A stretch of 64,000 bases of DNA from JACKAQ01 sp965227145 (GTDB lineage Bacteria; Calditrichota; Calditrichia; RBG-13-44-9; J075), in NCBI GenBank assembly GCA_965227145.1, contig OZ245730.1, positions 3,162,001 through 3,226,000 on the forward strand. The letters are read 5' to 3'. Made by a program: the position numbers and the translations under genes. Numbering within the stretch: the stretch's first letter is position 1; every line of letters starts with the position of its first letter. This document shows positions 53,652 to 62,203 of the stretch, piece after piece. The notes under the pieces are model-generated. The model had not been told where the DNA came from and did no database searches. It saw only the letters and a program-made list of their open reading frames with translations.

Positions 53652-54704
53652 ATGCGAATTGCGCTGATTCACACCCGGCTGAAACGGGTGGGCGGACTGG
53701 AAACGCGGTTGTTTTCATACATCGACGAACTGACTGCCCGCGGGCATGAGGTCACTGTCATCGTTTCCAAAATTGAGCACAACGAGCAATTGCCCGATGG
53801 CGTTCGGGTGATCCAGTGTTCGATGAAACGTGTGCCCAAACCCATCCGCATCTGGTATTACGACCGTGCGGTGCAGTCGATTTTACAGCGCGAACAATTC
53901 GATTTTGTGCTGGCATTGATACAGATTTCCGGGGTGGACGCATTGCTGGTTCCCGGCAACCATCCCGGTTATTTAAAAGCGGTTCAGCGACGCACCAAAT
54001 TGCTCGACAGACTGGTGATTTCTGTTGAAAAAAACTGTTTTTCATCGGCGAAAACGCTGTTAGCCTGCTCACAAATGATGAAAGATGAAGTGGTGCAACA
54101 CTTCGGCATTGCGCCGGAAAAGATTCGCGTGCTCCACCCACCCACCGACAACCAACGTTTTCACAGTCAACTAAAATCCCGAAAAGCAGAATTCCGCGAA
54201 ACCTACGGCTTTGCGAAAGATAAATTCAGCTTTTTGCTGGTTTCTGCGAGCCATCGCCGCAAAGGATTGCCGCTGCTGATCGATGCGTTTTCGCAGTTGA
54301 AAAATGAACCGGTTGAGTTCGTTTTGGCAGGCACACCCCTGAAAATGGCCATGCCGGAGAACATGCGCTACATCGGTTACGCCAAAAAAGCGGAGGAATT
54401 GTTCGCCGCTGCGGATGCACTCATTTTACCGGCGACTTACGAACCGTTCGGGCAAATTGTATCCGAGGCAATTATGTGCGGCACACCCGTTTTGCTCTCG
54501 CACATGGTTGGCGCGAAAGCGATTGTTTCGGAAAACGAGGGGATGATCGTCAACAGCTTTTCGGCAGATGACTGGGTGAAGGCCATCCGCGAAATGACCC
54601 GGCGGCAGTTCAATATCGCCCCGGATTTTGCCGTCCGGCAAAAGTTGCTGCTCCGCAATCACGTTGACGCAATTCTGGATGTTGCGGAAAACAGAAAACA
54701 TTAG
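53652..54704 (+). CDS. Glycosyltransferase family 4 protein
   Basis: 350-aa GT-B retaining glycosyltransferase. The N-terminus IALIHTRLKRVGGLETRLF is the acceptor-side loop; the donor site has LLVSASHRRKGLPLLIDAF and the E-x7-E motif in YEPFGQIVSEAIMCGTPVL. Substrate unknown, probably lipopolysaccharide or surface glycan. It starts 5 bp after pruA, likely one transcript. Confidence 0.9.
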   Translation: MRIALIHTRLKRVGGLETRLFSYIDELTARGHEVTVIVSKIEHNEQLPDGVRVIQCSMKRVPKPIRIWYYDRAVQSILQREQFDFVLALIQISGVDALLVPGNHPGYLKAVQRRTKLLDRLVISVEKNCFSSAKTLLACSQMMKDEVVQHFGIAPEKIRVLHPPTDNQRFHSQLKSRKAEFRETYGFAKDKFSFLLVSASHRRKGLPLLIDAFSQLKNEPVEFVLAGTPLKMAMPENMRYIGYAKKAEELFAAADALILPATYEPFGQIVSEAIMCGTPVLLSHMVGAKAIVSENEGMIVNSFSADDWVKAIREMTRRQFNIAPDFAVRQKLLLRNHVDAILDVAENRKH

Positions 54705-54734
54705 CCGCTATGTAGCGGCACTGCATGCAGTGCC
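54704..54734. repeat. Two overlapping palindromes
   Basis: GCCGCTA/TAGCGGC with a 2-nt centre (54704-54719) overlaps the perfect 18-bp palindrome GGCACTGCATGCAGTGCC (54717-54734). The two stems compete for shared bases. They lie right after the glycosyltransferase stop; no T tract follows, so this looks more like a dispersed palindromic repeat than a terminator. Confidence 0.6.
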
Positions 54735-54853
54735 CCGGCAAGATACCATTACCTGTCGCAGATTTACACGGATGTTCACGTTTTTTTTAAAACAATCGCA
54801 GCGGCGGTTTACGTACCGAGCACAATCTGCGCTTTTTAACCAAAAACAACCGG

Positions 54854-55062
54854 AACACCAACCGAAAATTGATGCACACCACCGGAAAAAGCACGGCACA
54901 GCAGCGAAAAACGACAGCACACTGCCGGAAATGTTCAGCACACCAGCGATAAATTACAGCACACCACCGGAATATTTTAGCACAGCTACTAAAATTGATA
55001 ACACACGGCTGGAAATTGGCAGCACAATTGCGGAAATTTGAGGCATAACAGCGAAGAACAAT
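54854..55062 (+). repeat. Degenerate 21-bp minisatellite, about nine to ten units
   Basis: The core word AGCACAC-CCGGAAAT recurs with exact 21-bp spacing, at GCAC-type cores near 54875, 54896, 54917, 54938, 54959, 54980, 55001, 55022 and 55043. Twenty-one is seven codons: one frame reads as a heptapeptide repeat of the form STPPEYF. Units differ by several bases each. Confidence 0.8.
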
Positions 55063-55280
55063 TTCGCATTTAGGGAACGAATGATCCCACCCGCAATGCC
55101 TGTTAAAAAACGCGGAAATTTTCCGAAAGCAAATAATCCCAAACAGATATTTTTAGTGAGCAATTCACTCACCTCGCAATTACCACCTTCGCAGCCCATC
55201 CAATTGCAAATATTCGTTGTCCGAATTAATTTACATCGATAACTTAAACCACGCTACGGTAAGCGGATAAGAATGCAGCT

Positions 55281-55310
55281 TCGACAAAAACGGTCGTTTT
55301 CACATATATT
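55281..55310 (+). promoter_or_regulatory. Candidate promoter of the HExxxH protein gene
   Basis: TCGACA and TATATT with an 18-bp spacer, about 30 bp before the start. A small AAAACG/CGTTTT dyad lies within the spacer. Weak pattern evidence. Confidence 0.3.
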
Positions 55311-55339
55311 GAGTTTCTCAAAAACGAATCGGGAATATC

Positions 55340-56641
55340 ATGAAAGCTCGCATTTTTACCGTTGTTGTTTCAATTGTTCTCACATCTGCTGCACTATCCC
55401 AACCACTCATTCAATCGAAAACTGATTCTGTAAATCAAACAAATTCAACAGCTAACGCATATTTGCCGTTAATGATCGATCCCGGCATCACCATGAGGAT
55501 CGGTGCGGAAAATACCGTGTCGATACTCAACGGATTGGCGGCGGTGGAAGACCGTTTCCTCAAAACGAAATGGTTTCCCGAGTCGAGTATCACCGGAAAA
55601 ATCGGCGGGATTGCCGGCAGATTGGCAAAATACACGTTCATCGATTTACCGGCAGATTATTTTTCCGTGGTGCTGGCGCACGAATATTTCGGGCACGGTG
55701 CGCGATACCGCGAGCTGGACATGGACAACATCTTTTATGCATTCGATATGCCCCCGCCCTACGGCAACGGCGGCGGCGAGGCGAGCAATTACGAGTCGGT
55801 GGAAATCAGCCGGCAGGAGCTGCTCTCCATCTGGCAAGGCGGCGTTGAGGTGCATCCGCTGATCTGGAAAAATTTGCAAATGCGCTGGATGGCGAACGAG
55901 GAGATCAATTATCGCGAAGCGTCCCAATATTATTGGGCACAGCAAATAATGATGGACTATATCCAGAAAACGGATGAGGATTTGGCGAACGGTTCAGCCG
56001 ACAACGATTTACGCGCATACGTGCGGATTATCAACGCGAACGCCGGTTACAACGATCTGCAACATCTGCCGCTGACTGTGAAAGACCTGAAATCAAAAAT
56101 GCTGCTAAATGTAATAAATCCATTTTTTTACTATTCGGTTTTTACCATCTTGAAAACTTATTTTGGGGATGGCAATCGCAGCAACAGCATGCCCGTTATC
56201 AGCATCGGAAAGGTGGGATATTTGCCCGCTTTCCGCAGCGGATTGACGCCATTTGGCATCGAATTTCATTTTGAAAATTACCTGCGTTTCAACCGCAAGG
56301 TTGCGCTGCTCGACCTGAGCTATGGCGATCAATCGCTGGATAACACATGGGGCGGCGTTGGTGTATCGGTGCAAAATATGATTGAATCGCCACATTGGTC
56401 AATCAATTTGTATGGCAACATCTGGCAGCAACCGGATTTGGTTTTCGGTAACAATCCTGCCGTCGAAAAGGGCGGCGGGTTGGGCGGCGCATTTTCTGTA
56501 CGGGGATATTATCATCTGAAAAACACTGCAGTACCGCTTTCTGCCGTCATCGAAATGGGCTACAAATCCACCGGATTTCTGGAAGGCTACGCAATGGATG
56601 CATCGCCAATTTTCGCTATCGGTTTAGCCATGCGACATTGA
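55340..56641 (+). CDS. Secreted or outer-membrane protein with an HExxxH motif, unknown
   Basis: 433 aa, family not recognised. Signal peptide ending near SAALSQP. A helical stretch contains VVLAHEYFGHGARYRELD (about residues 111-128), where HEYFGH has the spacing HExxxH rather than HExxH. A Glu-containing segment follows (EASNYESVEISRQELLSIWQGG). The C-terminal half has alternating polar/apolar strands ending in an aromatic-His tail (FAIGLAMRH), as in small outer-membrane barrels. Zinc peptidase activity is possible but unproven. GGGAA precedes the ATG. Monocistronic. Confidence 0.65.
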   Translation: MKARIFTVVVSIVLTSAALSQPLIQSKTDSVNQTNSTANAYLPLMIDPGITMRIGAENTVSILNGLAAVEDRFLKTKWFPESSITGKIGGIAGRLAKYTFIDLPADYFSVVLAHEYFGHGARYRELDMDNIFYAFDMPPPYGNGGGEASNYESVEISRQELLSIWQGGVEVHPLIWKNLQMRWMANEEINYREASQYYWAQQIMMDYIQKTDEDLANGSADNDLRAYVRIINANAGYNDLQHLPLTVKDLKSKMLLNVINPFFYYSVFTILKTYFGDGNRSNSMPVISIGKVGYLPAFRSGLTPFGIEFHFENYLRFNRKVALLDLSYGDQSLDNTWGGVGVSVQNMIESPHWSINLYGNIWQQPDLVFGNNPAVEKGGGLGGAFSVRGYYHLKNTAVPLSAVIEMGYKSTGFLEGYAMDASPIFAIGLAMRH

Positions 56642-56688
56642 CCGCGATTTGCTGTTTCGCAGTTAAGAGGATGCAATAATTAAATTTG

Positions 56689-56865
56689 ATGGTTTATAAA
56701 TGTCAACCTGTGTTCCAAGATTTGGGAAAGAATAAATTCAATATAAATAAGGGCTTCACGAAACAGGCTTTCATCAGTATTTCACCAGATAGCCATTTGA
56801 AAAACAGTGACAACGCTGTTATCCAACTGAATGAATTGGGAAGTGTTCAGGTGTATTTTCTGTAA
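56689..56865 (+). CDS. Possible small ORF, 58 codons
   Basis: An ATG at 56689 opens a frame ending in TAA at 56863-56865. The product begins MVYKCQPVFQDLGKN and ends NELGSVQVYFL. Base composition is coding-like, but the only purine-rich site (AAGAGG) is 17 bases before the ATG and I recognise no family. It might be a remnant of a larger gene. Confidence 0.3.
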   Translation: MVYKCQPVFQDLGKNKFNINKGFTKQAFISISPDSHLKNSDNAVIQLNELGSVQVYFL

Positions 56866-56891
56866 ATCAGTAACCCTATCAAAGGAGAAAC

Positions 56892-57443
56892 ATGGGCAAT
56901 CGAGCCACCGAACTCAGCGAAAAGCAAATACAATTCGTCGAATCGCAAAAAATATTTTTTGTCGGCACGGCAACAGCGGACAGCCGGGTAAACATCTCGC
57001 CAAAAGGGATGGACTCACTGCGAGTGATCGACAACAATCGGGTGATTTGGCTGAACGTGACCGGCAGCGGCAACGAAACAGCAGCACATGTGCAGGAACA
57101 CCCTCGTATGACGTTGATGTTTGTGGCATTTGAAGGCGCACCGCTCATTTTGCGGCTGTATGGCACTGCCAGAGCTATTCACCGTAACGATCCCGAATGG
57201 AATGAACTGATCTCGCTTTTCTCTCCGCTTCCCGGCGCGCGGCAGATATTTGATCTTGCTGTAGAATTGGTGCAGGCATCCTGCGGCACCGGTGTTCCCT
57301 ATTTCGACTACGCCGGTAACCGCGATCAGCTCAGTAATTGGGCTGCCAAAAAGGGCGATGAGGGCATAAAAGCATATTGGCTCAAAAGTAACCAGCAAAG
57401 CCTCGATGGCAAACCGACACATATTAAAAACAAAAATATGTAA
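56892..57443 (+). CDS. Pyridoxamine 5'-phosphate oxidase-family protein
   Basis: 183 aa with an FMN-binding split barrel: FVESQKIFFVGTATADSRVNIS, SPKGMDSLRVID, then GSGNETAAHVQEHPRMTLMF. The conserved loop fits the PNPOx-like family of general stress or heme/flavin-binding proteins rather than true PdxH, which has a conserved C-terminal domain lacking here. Substrate unknown. AGGAG lies four bases before the ATG. Confidence 0.85.
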   Translation: MGNRATELSEKQIQFVESQKIFFVGTATADSRVNISPKGMDSLRVIDNNRVIWLNVTGSGNETAAHVQEHPRMTLMFVAFEGAPLILRLYGTARAIHRNDPEWNELISLFSPLPGARQIFDLAVELVQASCGTGVPYFDYAGNRDQLSNWAAKKGDEGIKAYWLKSNQQSLDGKPTHIKNKNM

Positions 57444-57585
57444 TCGCGGGTTCGTTTTTCCTCTAACACTGTTTTATTGACCATCCTGCGAAACAAATCT
57501 TGACCAAGATCGCCAAAACCGATATCTTTTAACAAATCTCGAAAATTTCTCACAAATTCCAACAACCAATGTAAAGGGGCAACTC

Positions 57586-57894
57586 ATGAAGCGGTTAATT
57601 TATGTTTTGGTAACAATTGCTGCCACAATTGCAATTCTTAGCTGCGAGCAGCACAGTCATTCATCTGCGATCGAAAGCATAACGATCACCATAAAAGCTG
57701 ACCAGACAATCCAGATCAACGATGAAAATGTAACGTTGAGCGCGTTGGCAACCACCTTGAAATCACTGAATGTTGACAGCGAAACGGTAGTAAATATTAT
57801 TGCTGAAAATGACGTGGAAATGGGCACACTTAACGATGTTCAACAAGCCATCAGATCGGTAAACATCGAAAAAGTAATCAACAAAAAAAGCTGA
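57586..57894 (+). CDS. Small lipoprotein with ExbD/TolR-like periplasmic domain
   Basis: 102 aa. The signal ends AILSC with Cys20 as the lipidation site. Residues about 28-98 resemble the periplasmic domain of ExbD/TolR: ITITIKADQTIQINDENVTLS, LSALATTLKSLN, then VNIIAENDVEMGTLNDVQQAI and NIEKVIN. Ordinary ExbD/TolR proteins have an N-terminal membrane helix with a proton-carrying Asp and work with ExbB/TolQ; here the helix is replaced by a lipid anchor, so it cannot couple to the motor in the usual way. AAGGGG precedes the ATG. No tonB or exbB nearby. Confidence 0.65.
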   Translation: MKRLIYVLVTIAATIAILSCEQHSHSSAIESITITIKADQTIQINDENVTLSALATTLKSLNVDSETVVNIIAENDVEMGTLNDVQQAIRSVNIEKVINKKS

Positions 57895-57965
57895 TATTGT
57901 TTGTGGTTGGTAGCAACTGCACGAACATCTAAAAAAAGCAATTATTATGGTTACCAAAAATAAGT

Positions 57966-58025
57966 TACAGCCGGGCTCATTTAAAATAATCTAGGAGGGC
58001 GTTATAGGGGTAGGACCCGGCTGTA
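57966..58025 (+). repeat. 60-nt hairpin-bounded element, copy A
   Basis: TACAGCCGGG (57966-57975) pairs perfectly with CCCGGCTGTA (58016-58025). The 40-nt interior starts CTCATTTAAAATAAT and then CTAGGAGGG, followed by GGGG and AGG clusters. It shares more than the stem with copy B 450 bp away, so sequence as well as structure is conserved. Either strand could be transcribed. It may be a structured RNA or a mobile palindromic element. Confidence 0.8.
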
Positions 58026-58178
58026 CTTATTGTCATTTTTCGTATTGAAAAAAAAGCCAAACCCATCAAAAAACCTCTTTCGAAATCCTATCGTGTTGAG
58101 TGCCTGATACTTAAGTGATTGGGTACAATTTATTGCATCTTTTTAGCAAAAGCAATTATTAGAAAATTTATGCTTTGA

Positions 58179-58376
58179 ACTAGAAATTCTGGAATAGCGG
58201 AACTTGTTCAAAGTTTTTTTATTGCCGGAGGCATTCCAGACTGGAACTTGGAACACGGTATAAAAAATGCGTTTATTAGTGCTATTTACAATTATTTTCG
58301 AATTTGTGTAATGATAGATCGCTACCCAAATACTTATTTTCAGTTGATATGGGATGAAAAACTAAATGCAGGATGA
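58179..58376 (+). pseudogene. Open, start-less frame between the two elements (possible gene remnant)
   Basis: Sixty-five codons follow a TGA at 58176-58178 and end with TGA at 58374-58376. The translation includes FFIAGGIPDWNLEHGIKNAF and DRYPNTYFQLIWDEKLNAG, protein-like in composition, but there is no ATG, GTG or TTG at a sensible place and no ribosome site. I recognise no family. It may be a decayed cargo or neighbour gene. Confidence 0.3.
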
Positions 58377-58421
58377 GTAGAAAGAGTTTCCGGAGGCTGT
58401 GTTGAAACCGAAAAAAATACA

Positions 58422-58480
58422 ACAGCCGGGCTTATTTAAAATAATTTAGGAGGGAGGTTTCTAAGGAGAGACCCGGCTGT
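58422..58480 (+). repeat. 60-nt hairpin-bounded element, copy B
   Basis: ACAGCCGGG (58422-58430) pairs with CCCGGCTGT (58472-58480). The interior has CTTATTTAAAATAATTT then AGGAGGGAGG. It matches copy A at nearly all positions up to the GGAGGG block and diverges after it, while the closing stem is again identical. A run of six T follows shortly after on the plus strand. Confidence 0.8.
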
Positions 58481-58672
58481 AGTTTTTTATTCAAAGTTAA
58501 GATTTTGCAATTCGGTGTTGCTACAAAAGAACGTTTAAGTAACGCCAGAAAATATAGTGAAAAATAACTATCAATTCCAATAATAATTTGCGAAACTTCA
58601 ATTCTATTTTAGCACCTTCTCATATTTTACAACTTGAGTGCCTTTGTTGTTATACTTTTCGCTCCGTATTGT

Positions 58673-61600
58673 TTACCAGCCGATAAGAACAAAACTGCTC
58701 CACGATGCCGGAAATGCGGTTCGTTCACTAGCAATCAGCTTCAGTTTGGCATTGTGCAATGCTTCACCATATTCTTGTCCGTTCAATATGTTGCTGTATA
58801 ATTCCACCATCAATTCACTGGTATGTTTATCATTTACTTTCCAGAGTGAGTGGATAATATTCCGGGCACCGGCATACAAAAATCCACGCGTTAATGCAAT
58901 CATGCCCTCCCCTTTTTCCAGCTTGCCAATACCGCTTTCGCAACTGCTCATCACCAATAAATCAGCATTCAAATTTAGATTGAACGCTTCCGCGGTGTGG
59001 AAAATGCCATCATCGGTTGATGTTGTATCGGTAACATCATAAAACAGCAAACCGGAAAGCGATGGATTTTTGGCGTTAATTAACCCATGCGTGGCAACGT
59101 GAATGATATTTGCCTGCCGGGCAATCGATGTAAACCGCGCTTCTGTGCTTTCATCCTTTAAAAAAGTGCTGGTTGTTCGCTCATTATCGACAAACAGTTG
59201 ATTGATTTTCCGGATTTCAATGGCACTATAGGGCAATCCGACGAAGGATTCGCCATCAACGGTGACCGATCTGTAATCCAGTAAACTTTTCAGATATTCA
59301 AAAAAGGATGATTTGATGATTGAGCTTTCCAGAACATTTTCCGAGCTGGAAAATACCGGCGCAAACCCAACAAAATCATAAGGTTGAGCAATTTCTGGTT
59401 CCGCATTGTTTGGCCTGATTAAGGATGAATGATAATGATATGAAATCTGGTAATCCCGTAACAAATATTGCAAATCGGTAAAACCATCTTTTGCCTGAGA
59501 ATCTGTTAACAATGATTCAAAAGGTATATAATGCAACTTACCGCCGGGGATTACAATCAGTTTGCGAATGCCGGTTAATTGATTTTTTAACGGGTAAACC
59601 AATGTATTGTATAACGTTACACCGGTGATCCGGTAATCTTCAAAATCGATATGTTTTAACGCATTAAAATGTTTGTTCAGGTCTTCGTCAAATTTTTCAT
59701 CGATTGATTGTTTGTTTATCTGAATATTCCCGGCTGTAATTACAGCGGCAAATAACGTGTTGTCACCATAGAAATAATCGATAATTGCCTCATCTTTGGC
59801 TAATCTGGCTTGCAACTCCGACAATGGCTCATCTTCTTGCAGATAACACAGTTGAAAATATTTTGGATACTCTGATTTTAATTTCCCGATTAGTTTGCGA
59901 TGTTTGGTGTGGGTTGCAAACAAATGATTTTGCAACGCGGTTACCTCGGCGCTGTTTTGCCCGGAAGTGCTTTTTGAATTCAATTTATCAATTTCTAATT
60001 GTGTGTTTGCCAAATCCCGGCGCAGTGATTGCTCGGCAGCAAGCAACGAATCCGGGATCCCCGCAAAGCGTCTCGCCTTCGATTCTCCCAACAATTTTCG
60101 CAGTGATGTGTACTTACTCTGTTTAATAAACTTGTAGGATTCAGTGAGATATTCTTTGTTTCCGGTAATCCGGTAGAGTTCCAATCCGGCATCGATTCCG
60201 GCAGAATATGTTTTATAAAATTCGTCCAGTTCCGCAAAAGTGTTTTGAACATTATTATTCATATAAATAAAATCATTATAATTCCTTACTGCTAATGTTG
60301 CCGTTTCAAATGCCAATGTTATCAACGACTTATTGGATTTATGTTGTTCATCCGCGTCGTTAACCAAAGCCATCAAGGTTACCGCTTTGGTGCCTAACAG
60401 TTGAAAATAATACCCGTTTACCGGCATTTTATTTTCGGGCGGATTGGTTGTGAAATGGGTTGTGCGGTTATCTGTTCTAAAACTATCGAGTCCCTTTTGG
60501 ATAGCTTCCAATGCGTTCAAATATTTATGCTGATAATTATATACGCCTGCGATCAGATTATATGTGTATCCAATAAATTCACTATTATTTCCAAATGATT
60601 TTCGAAAAATCTCGACCGCTTTATACAATGTATCGATGGCTGCTTCCGGACGGTTTAACTGAACCAGTGAATTACTGATTGTTGTATATGACCAGGCAAT
60701 ATCCGGATGATCGTTTCCCAAAAAAGCTTTGCGAAGCTTCAAGGCTTTTTGGGCATTTTCCAATGATTGTTCATAATTTTTTAATTCGAAATGATCGATT
60801 GCGAGATTATAAAACAATCCTGCTGCATCGATATTGTTTTCACCGATATGTGAAACGAGAATATCTAAAGCGTTCTGATGATAAAACAATGCCTGGTCAA
60901 ATTCGCCCAATGTTTGGTAAGATATTCCCAAATTATTGTAACTGTAACTAATTGCAATATGTTTTTCTCCGTATAATTCACGGCGAATATTTAACGCTTT
61001 TTGATGAAAATTAACAGCATTTTCAAATTCAAACAGCTTATAATATACCAATCCAAGATTGTTATAAACACTTGCTACGCTTTCACTTTCCGGGCCAAAA
61101 GCGGCGAAGCGATACTGCAACGCTTTTTCATAAAATGAAATTGCAGGCTTATAATCCCCCAGATAATATTTCAAAATACCTTTGGTGTTGAATAGTCTGC
61201 CCCAAATTTGATCGGCTACATCGGGTATGTGCTGAAAAACAAATTCCGCATTTTCCAATTGCTGGATCGCTTCGTCAAATTTACCCAATTCCATCAACAG
61301 CAAACCATTTTGAAGATGAATATTGCCAATCGAAATATGTTTTCCGTCTGTGTGTAATTGCCCGATCTCAAATGCTTTGTCGAGCAATAGCTGGCTTTGG
61401 TTAAATTCACTCAAATTGATTAGTGATTTCGCCGCACCGATATAGCTTTCAATTGCCAATACCCAGTACCTTGTTTCACCTGATGACTTCGCTAAATTTT
61501 CGTATGTTTTCCCGGCTGATTTGAACTCAACTGCAGCGCTATCGTAGATTCCTTGCTGATGTAGTTTTTCACCATTGTTGTAATAATTTTCAGCTAAAGT

Positions 61601-61690
61601 TGAATCGGATTGTGAATAGCCAAATACTGTTAAATAAAGGATGATCAGCCAAATAAACCGGTACATCGTTTTGTCATTTGAAACATGCAT
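58673..61690 (-). CDS. Exported TPR-CHAT protease
   Basis: 1005 aa. An N-terminal signal (FIWLIILYLTVFGYSQ) precedes about nine 42-residue TPRs of kinesin light-chain type (e.g. YNNLGLVYYKLFEFENAVNF), to about residue 420, then a helical linker and a CHAT caspase-like domain (about 700-1005). The catalytic dyad is intact: His near 866 in IIHVATHGLIN and Cys near 917 in LLVMSSCESGIG, followed by GEGMIALTRGFLYAGARNII. Most CHAT proteases act in the cytosol; this one should act outside the inner membrane. Substrate unknown. ATG 61690 has AGGAG seven bases upstream; M9 is the alternative. Confidence 0.9.
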   Translation of the reverse strand: MHVSNDKTMYRFIWLIILYLTVFGYSQSDSTLAENYYNNGEKLHQQGIYDSAAVEFKSAGKTYENLAKSSGETRYWVLAIESYIGAAKSLINLSEFNQSQLLLDKAFEIGQLHTDGKHISIGNIHLQNGLLLMELGKFDEAIQQLENAEFVFQHIPDVADQIWGRLFNTKGILKYYLGDYKPAISFYEKALQYRFAAFGPESESVASVYNNLGLVYYKLFEFENAVNFHQKALNIRRELYGEKHIAISYSYNNLGISYQTLGEFDQALFYHQNALDILVSHIGENNIDAAGLFYNLAIDHFELKNYEQSLENAQKALKLRKAFLGNDHPDIAWSYTTISNSLVQLNRPEAAIDTLYKAVEIFRKSFGNNSEFIGYTYNLIAGVYNYQHKYLNALEAIQKGLDSFRTDNRTTHFTTNPPENKMPVNGYYFQLLGTKAVTLMALVNDADEQHKSNKSLITLAFETATLAVRNYNDFIYMNNNVQNTFAELDEFYKTYSAGIDAGLELYRITGNKEYLTESYKFIKQSKYTSLRKLLGESKARRFAGIPDSLLAAEQSLRRDLANTQLEIDKLNSKSTSGQNSAEVTALQNHLFATHTKHRKLIGKLKSEYPKYFQLCYLQEDEPLSELQARLAKDEAIIDYFYGDNTLFAAVITAGNIQINKQSIDEKFDEDLNKHFNALKHIDFEDYRITGVTLYNTLVYPLKNQLTGIRKLIVIPGGKLHYIPFESLLTDSQAKDGFTDLQYLLRDYQISYHYHSSLIRPNNAEPEIAQPYDFVGFAPVFSSSENVLESSIIKSSFFEYLKSLLDYRSVTVDGESFVGLPYSAIEIRKINQLFVDNERTTSTFLKDESTEARFTSIARQANIIHVATHGLINAKNPSLSGLLFYDVTDTTSTDDGIFHTAEAFNLNLNADLLVMSSCESGIGKLEKGEGMIALTRGFLYAGARNIIHSLWKVNDKHTSELMVELYSNILNGQEYGEALHNAKLKLIASERTAFPASWSSFVLIGW

Positions 61691-62024
61691 CTCTACTCTC
61701 CTATCACATCAAAAATTGTCGTTATAATAATAAATTTACCAAAGGCTCGAAAGTATTTCAAAAATCAGGCCATTTTTTAAACGACGTTATTTTGATGTTT
61801 TCGCAGAAAAACTGTGTGATTACACCCAACAGCACACACAGGCTGAGTAAAATCACGCTGCAATAAAAAACCTGAATCTCGATAGCTTAAAAACGCTATC
61901 ATCCAGCGAATTTATGTAAAAACACAATATGTACAGTGAAATCGGGGGAGTGAAATGTCACAATAACCAGATCAGGAATATGCTTAAATGTACTTGTGTA
62001 GCTGACAGAATATCATGGCTGAAA

Positions 62025-62056
62025 GCCGGTCATTCCTGCGAATGCAGGATTCTCCA
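62025..62056. repeat. REP-like palindromic unit
   Basis: GCCGGTCATTCCTGCGAAT then GCAGGATTCTC: the stem TCCTGC/GCAGGA with a GAAT loop matches the GTCATTCC-GCG-AATGC-GGAAT type of short repeat found dispersed in many bacterial genomes. One copy is seen here. Confidence 0.6.
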
Positions 62057-62144
62057 GTTTATTATCTCAAAAGTGATAAATGGCTACCCAATTATGCTTC
62101 AATTGTTCCGGAACTGATGTTTTTCGAATCAACACATGACAAAT

Positions 62145-62182
62145 CAAACGAGCGGATATCTCAATTTATATCCGCTCGTTTG
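62145..62182 (-). terminator. Terminator-like hairpin after the FG-GAP gene
   Basis: CAAACGAGCGGATAT and ATATCCGCTCGTTTG form a perfect 15-bp stem with an 8-nt loop. On the minus strand it is followed by ATTTGT, a weak U tract. It lies 21 bp after the gene stop. Confidence 0.7.
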
Positions 62183-62203
62183 AAAAAATATAAACAAGTG
62201 TAT

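Larger units (their letters stand above)
54705..55339. other. Gene-poor region rich in repeats
   Basis: About 635 bp between the glycosyltransferase and the HExxxH protein. It holds the overlapping palindromes, the 21-bp minisatellite and a candidate promoter before 55340. One plus frame stays open through the repeats to a stop at 55041, but no convincing start or ribosome site belongs to it. Confidence 0.6.
57895..58672. other. Gene-poor region carrying two 60-nt hairpin elements
   Basis: Almost 780 bp between the lipoprotein and the CHAT gene, A+T-rich. It contains the two elements listed below and one open but start-less frame (58179-58376). No tRNA or complete gene seen. Confidence 0.6.
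61691..62203. other. Intergenic region with REP-like hairpin and terminator
   Basis: About 510 bp without a gene I can support. It contains the REP-like unit near 62025 and the stem at 62145-62182; the promoter of the CHAT gene should lie at its left side. Confidence 0.55.

Noticed and set aside
54854..55062. CRISPR array
   Set aside because: Units are 21 bp, degenerate and contiguous, without conserved repeats separated by unique spacers, and no cas genes are present.
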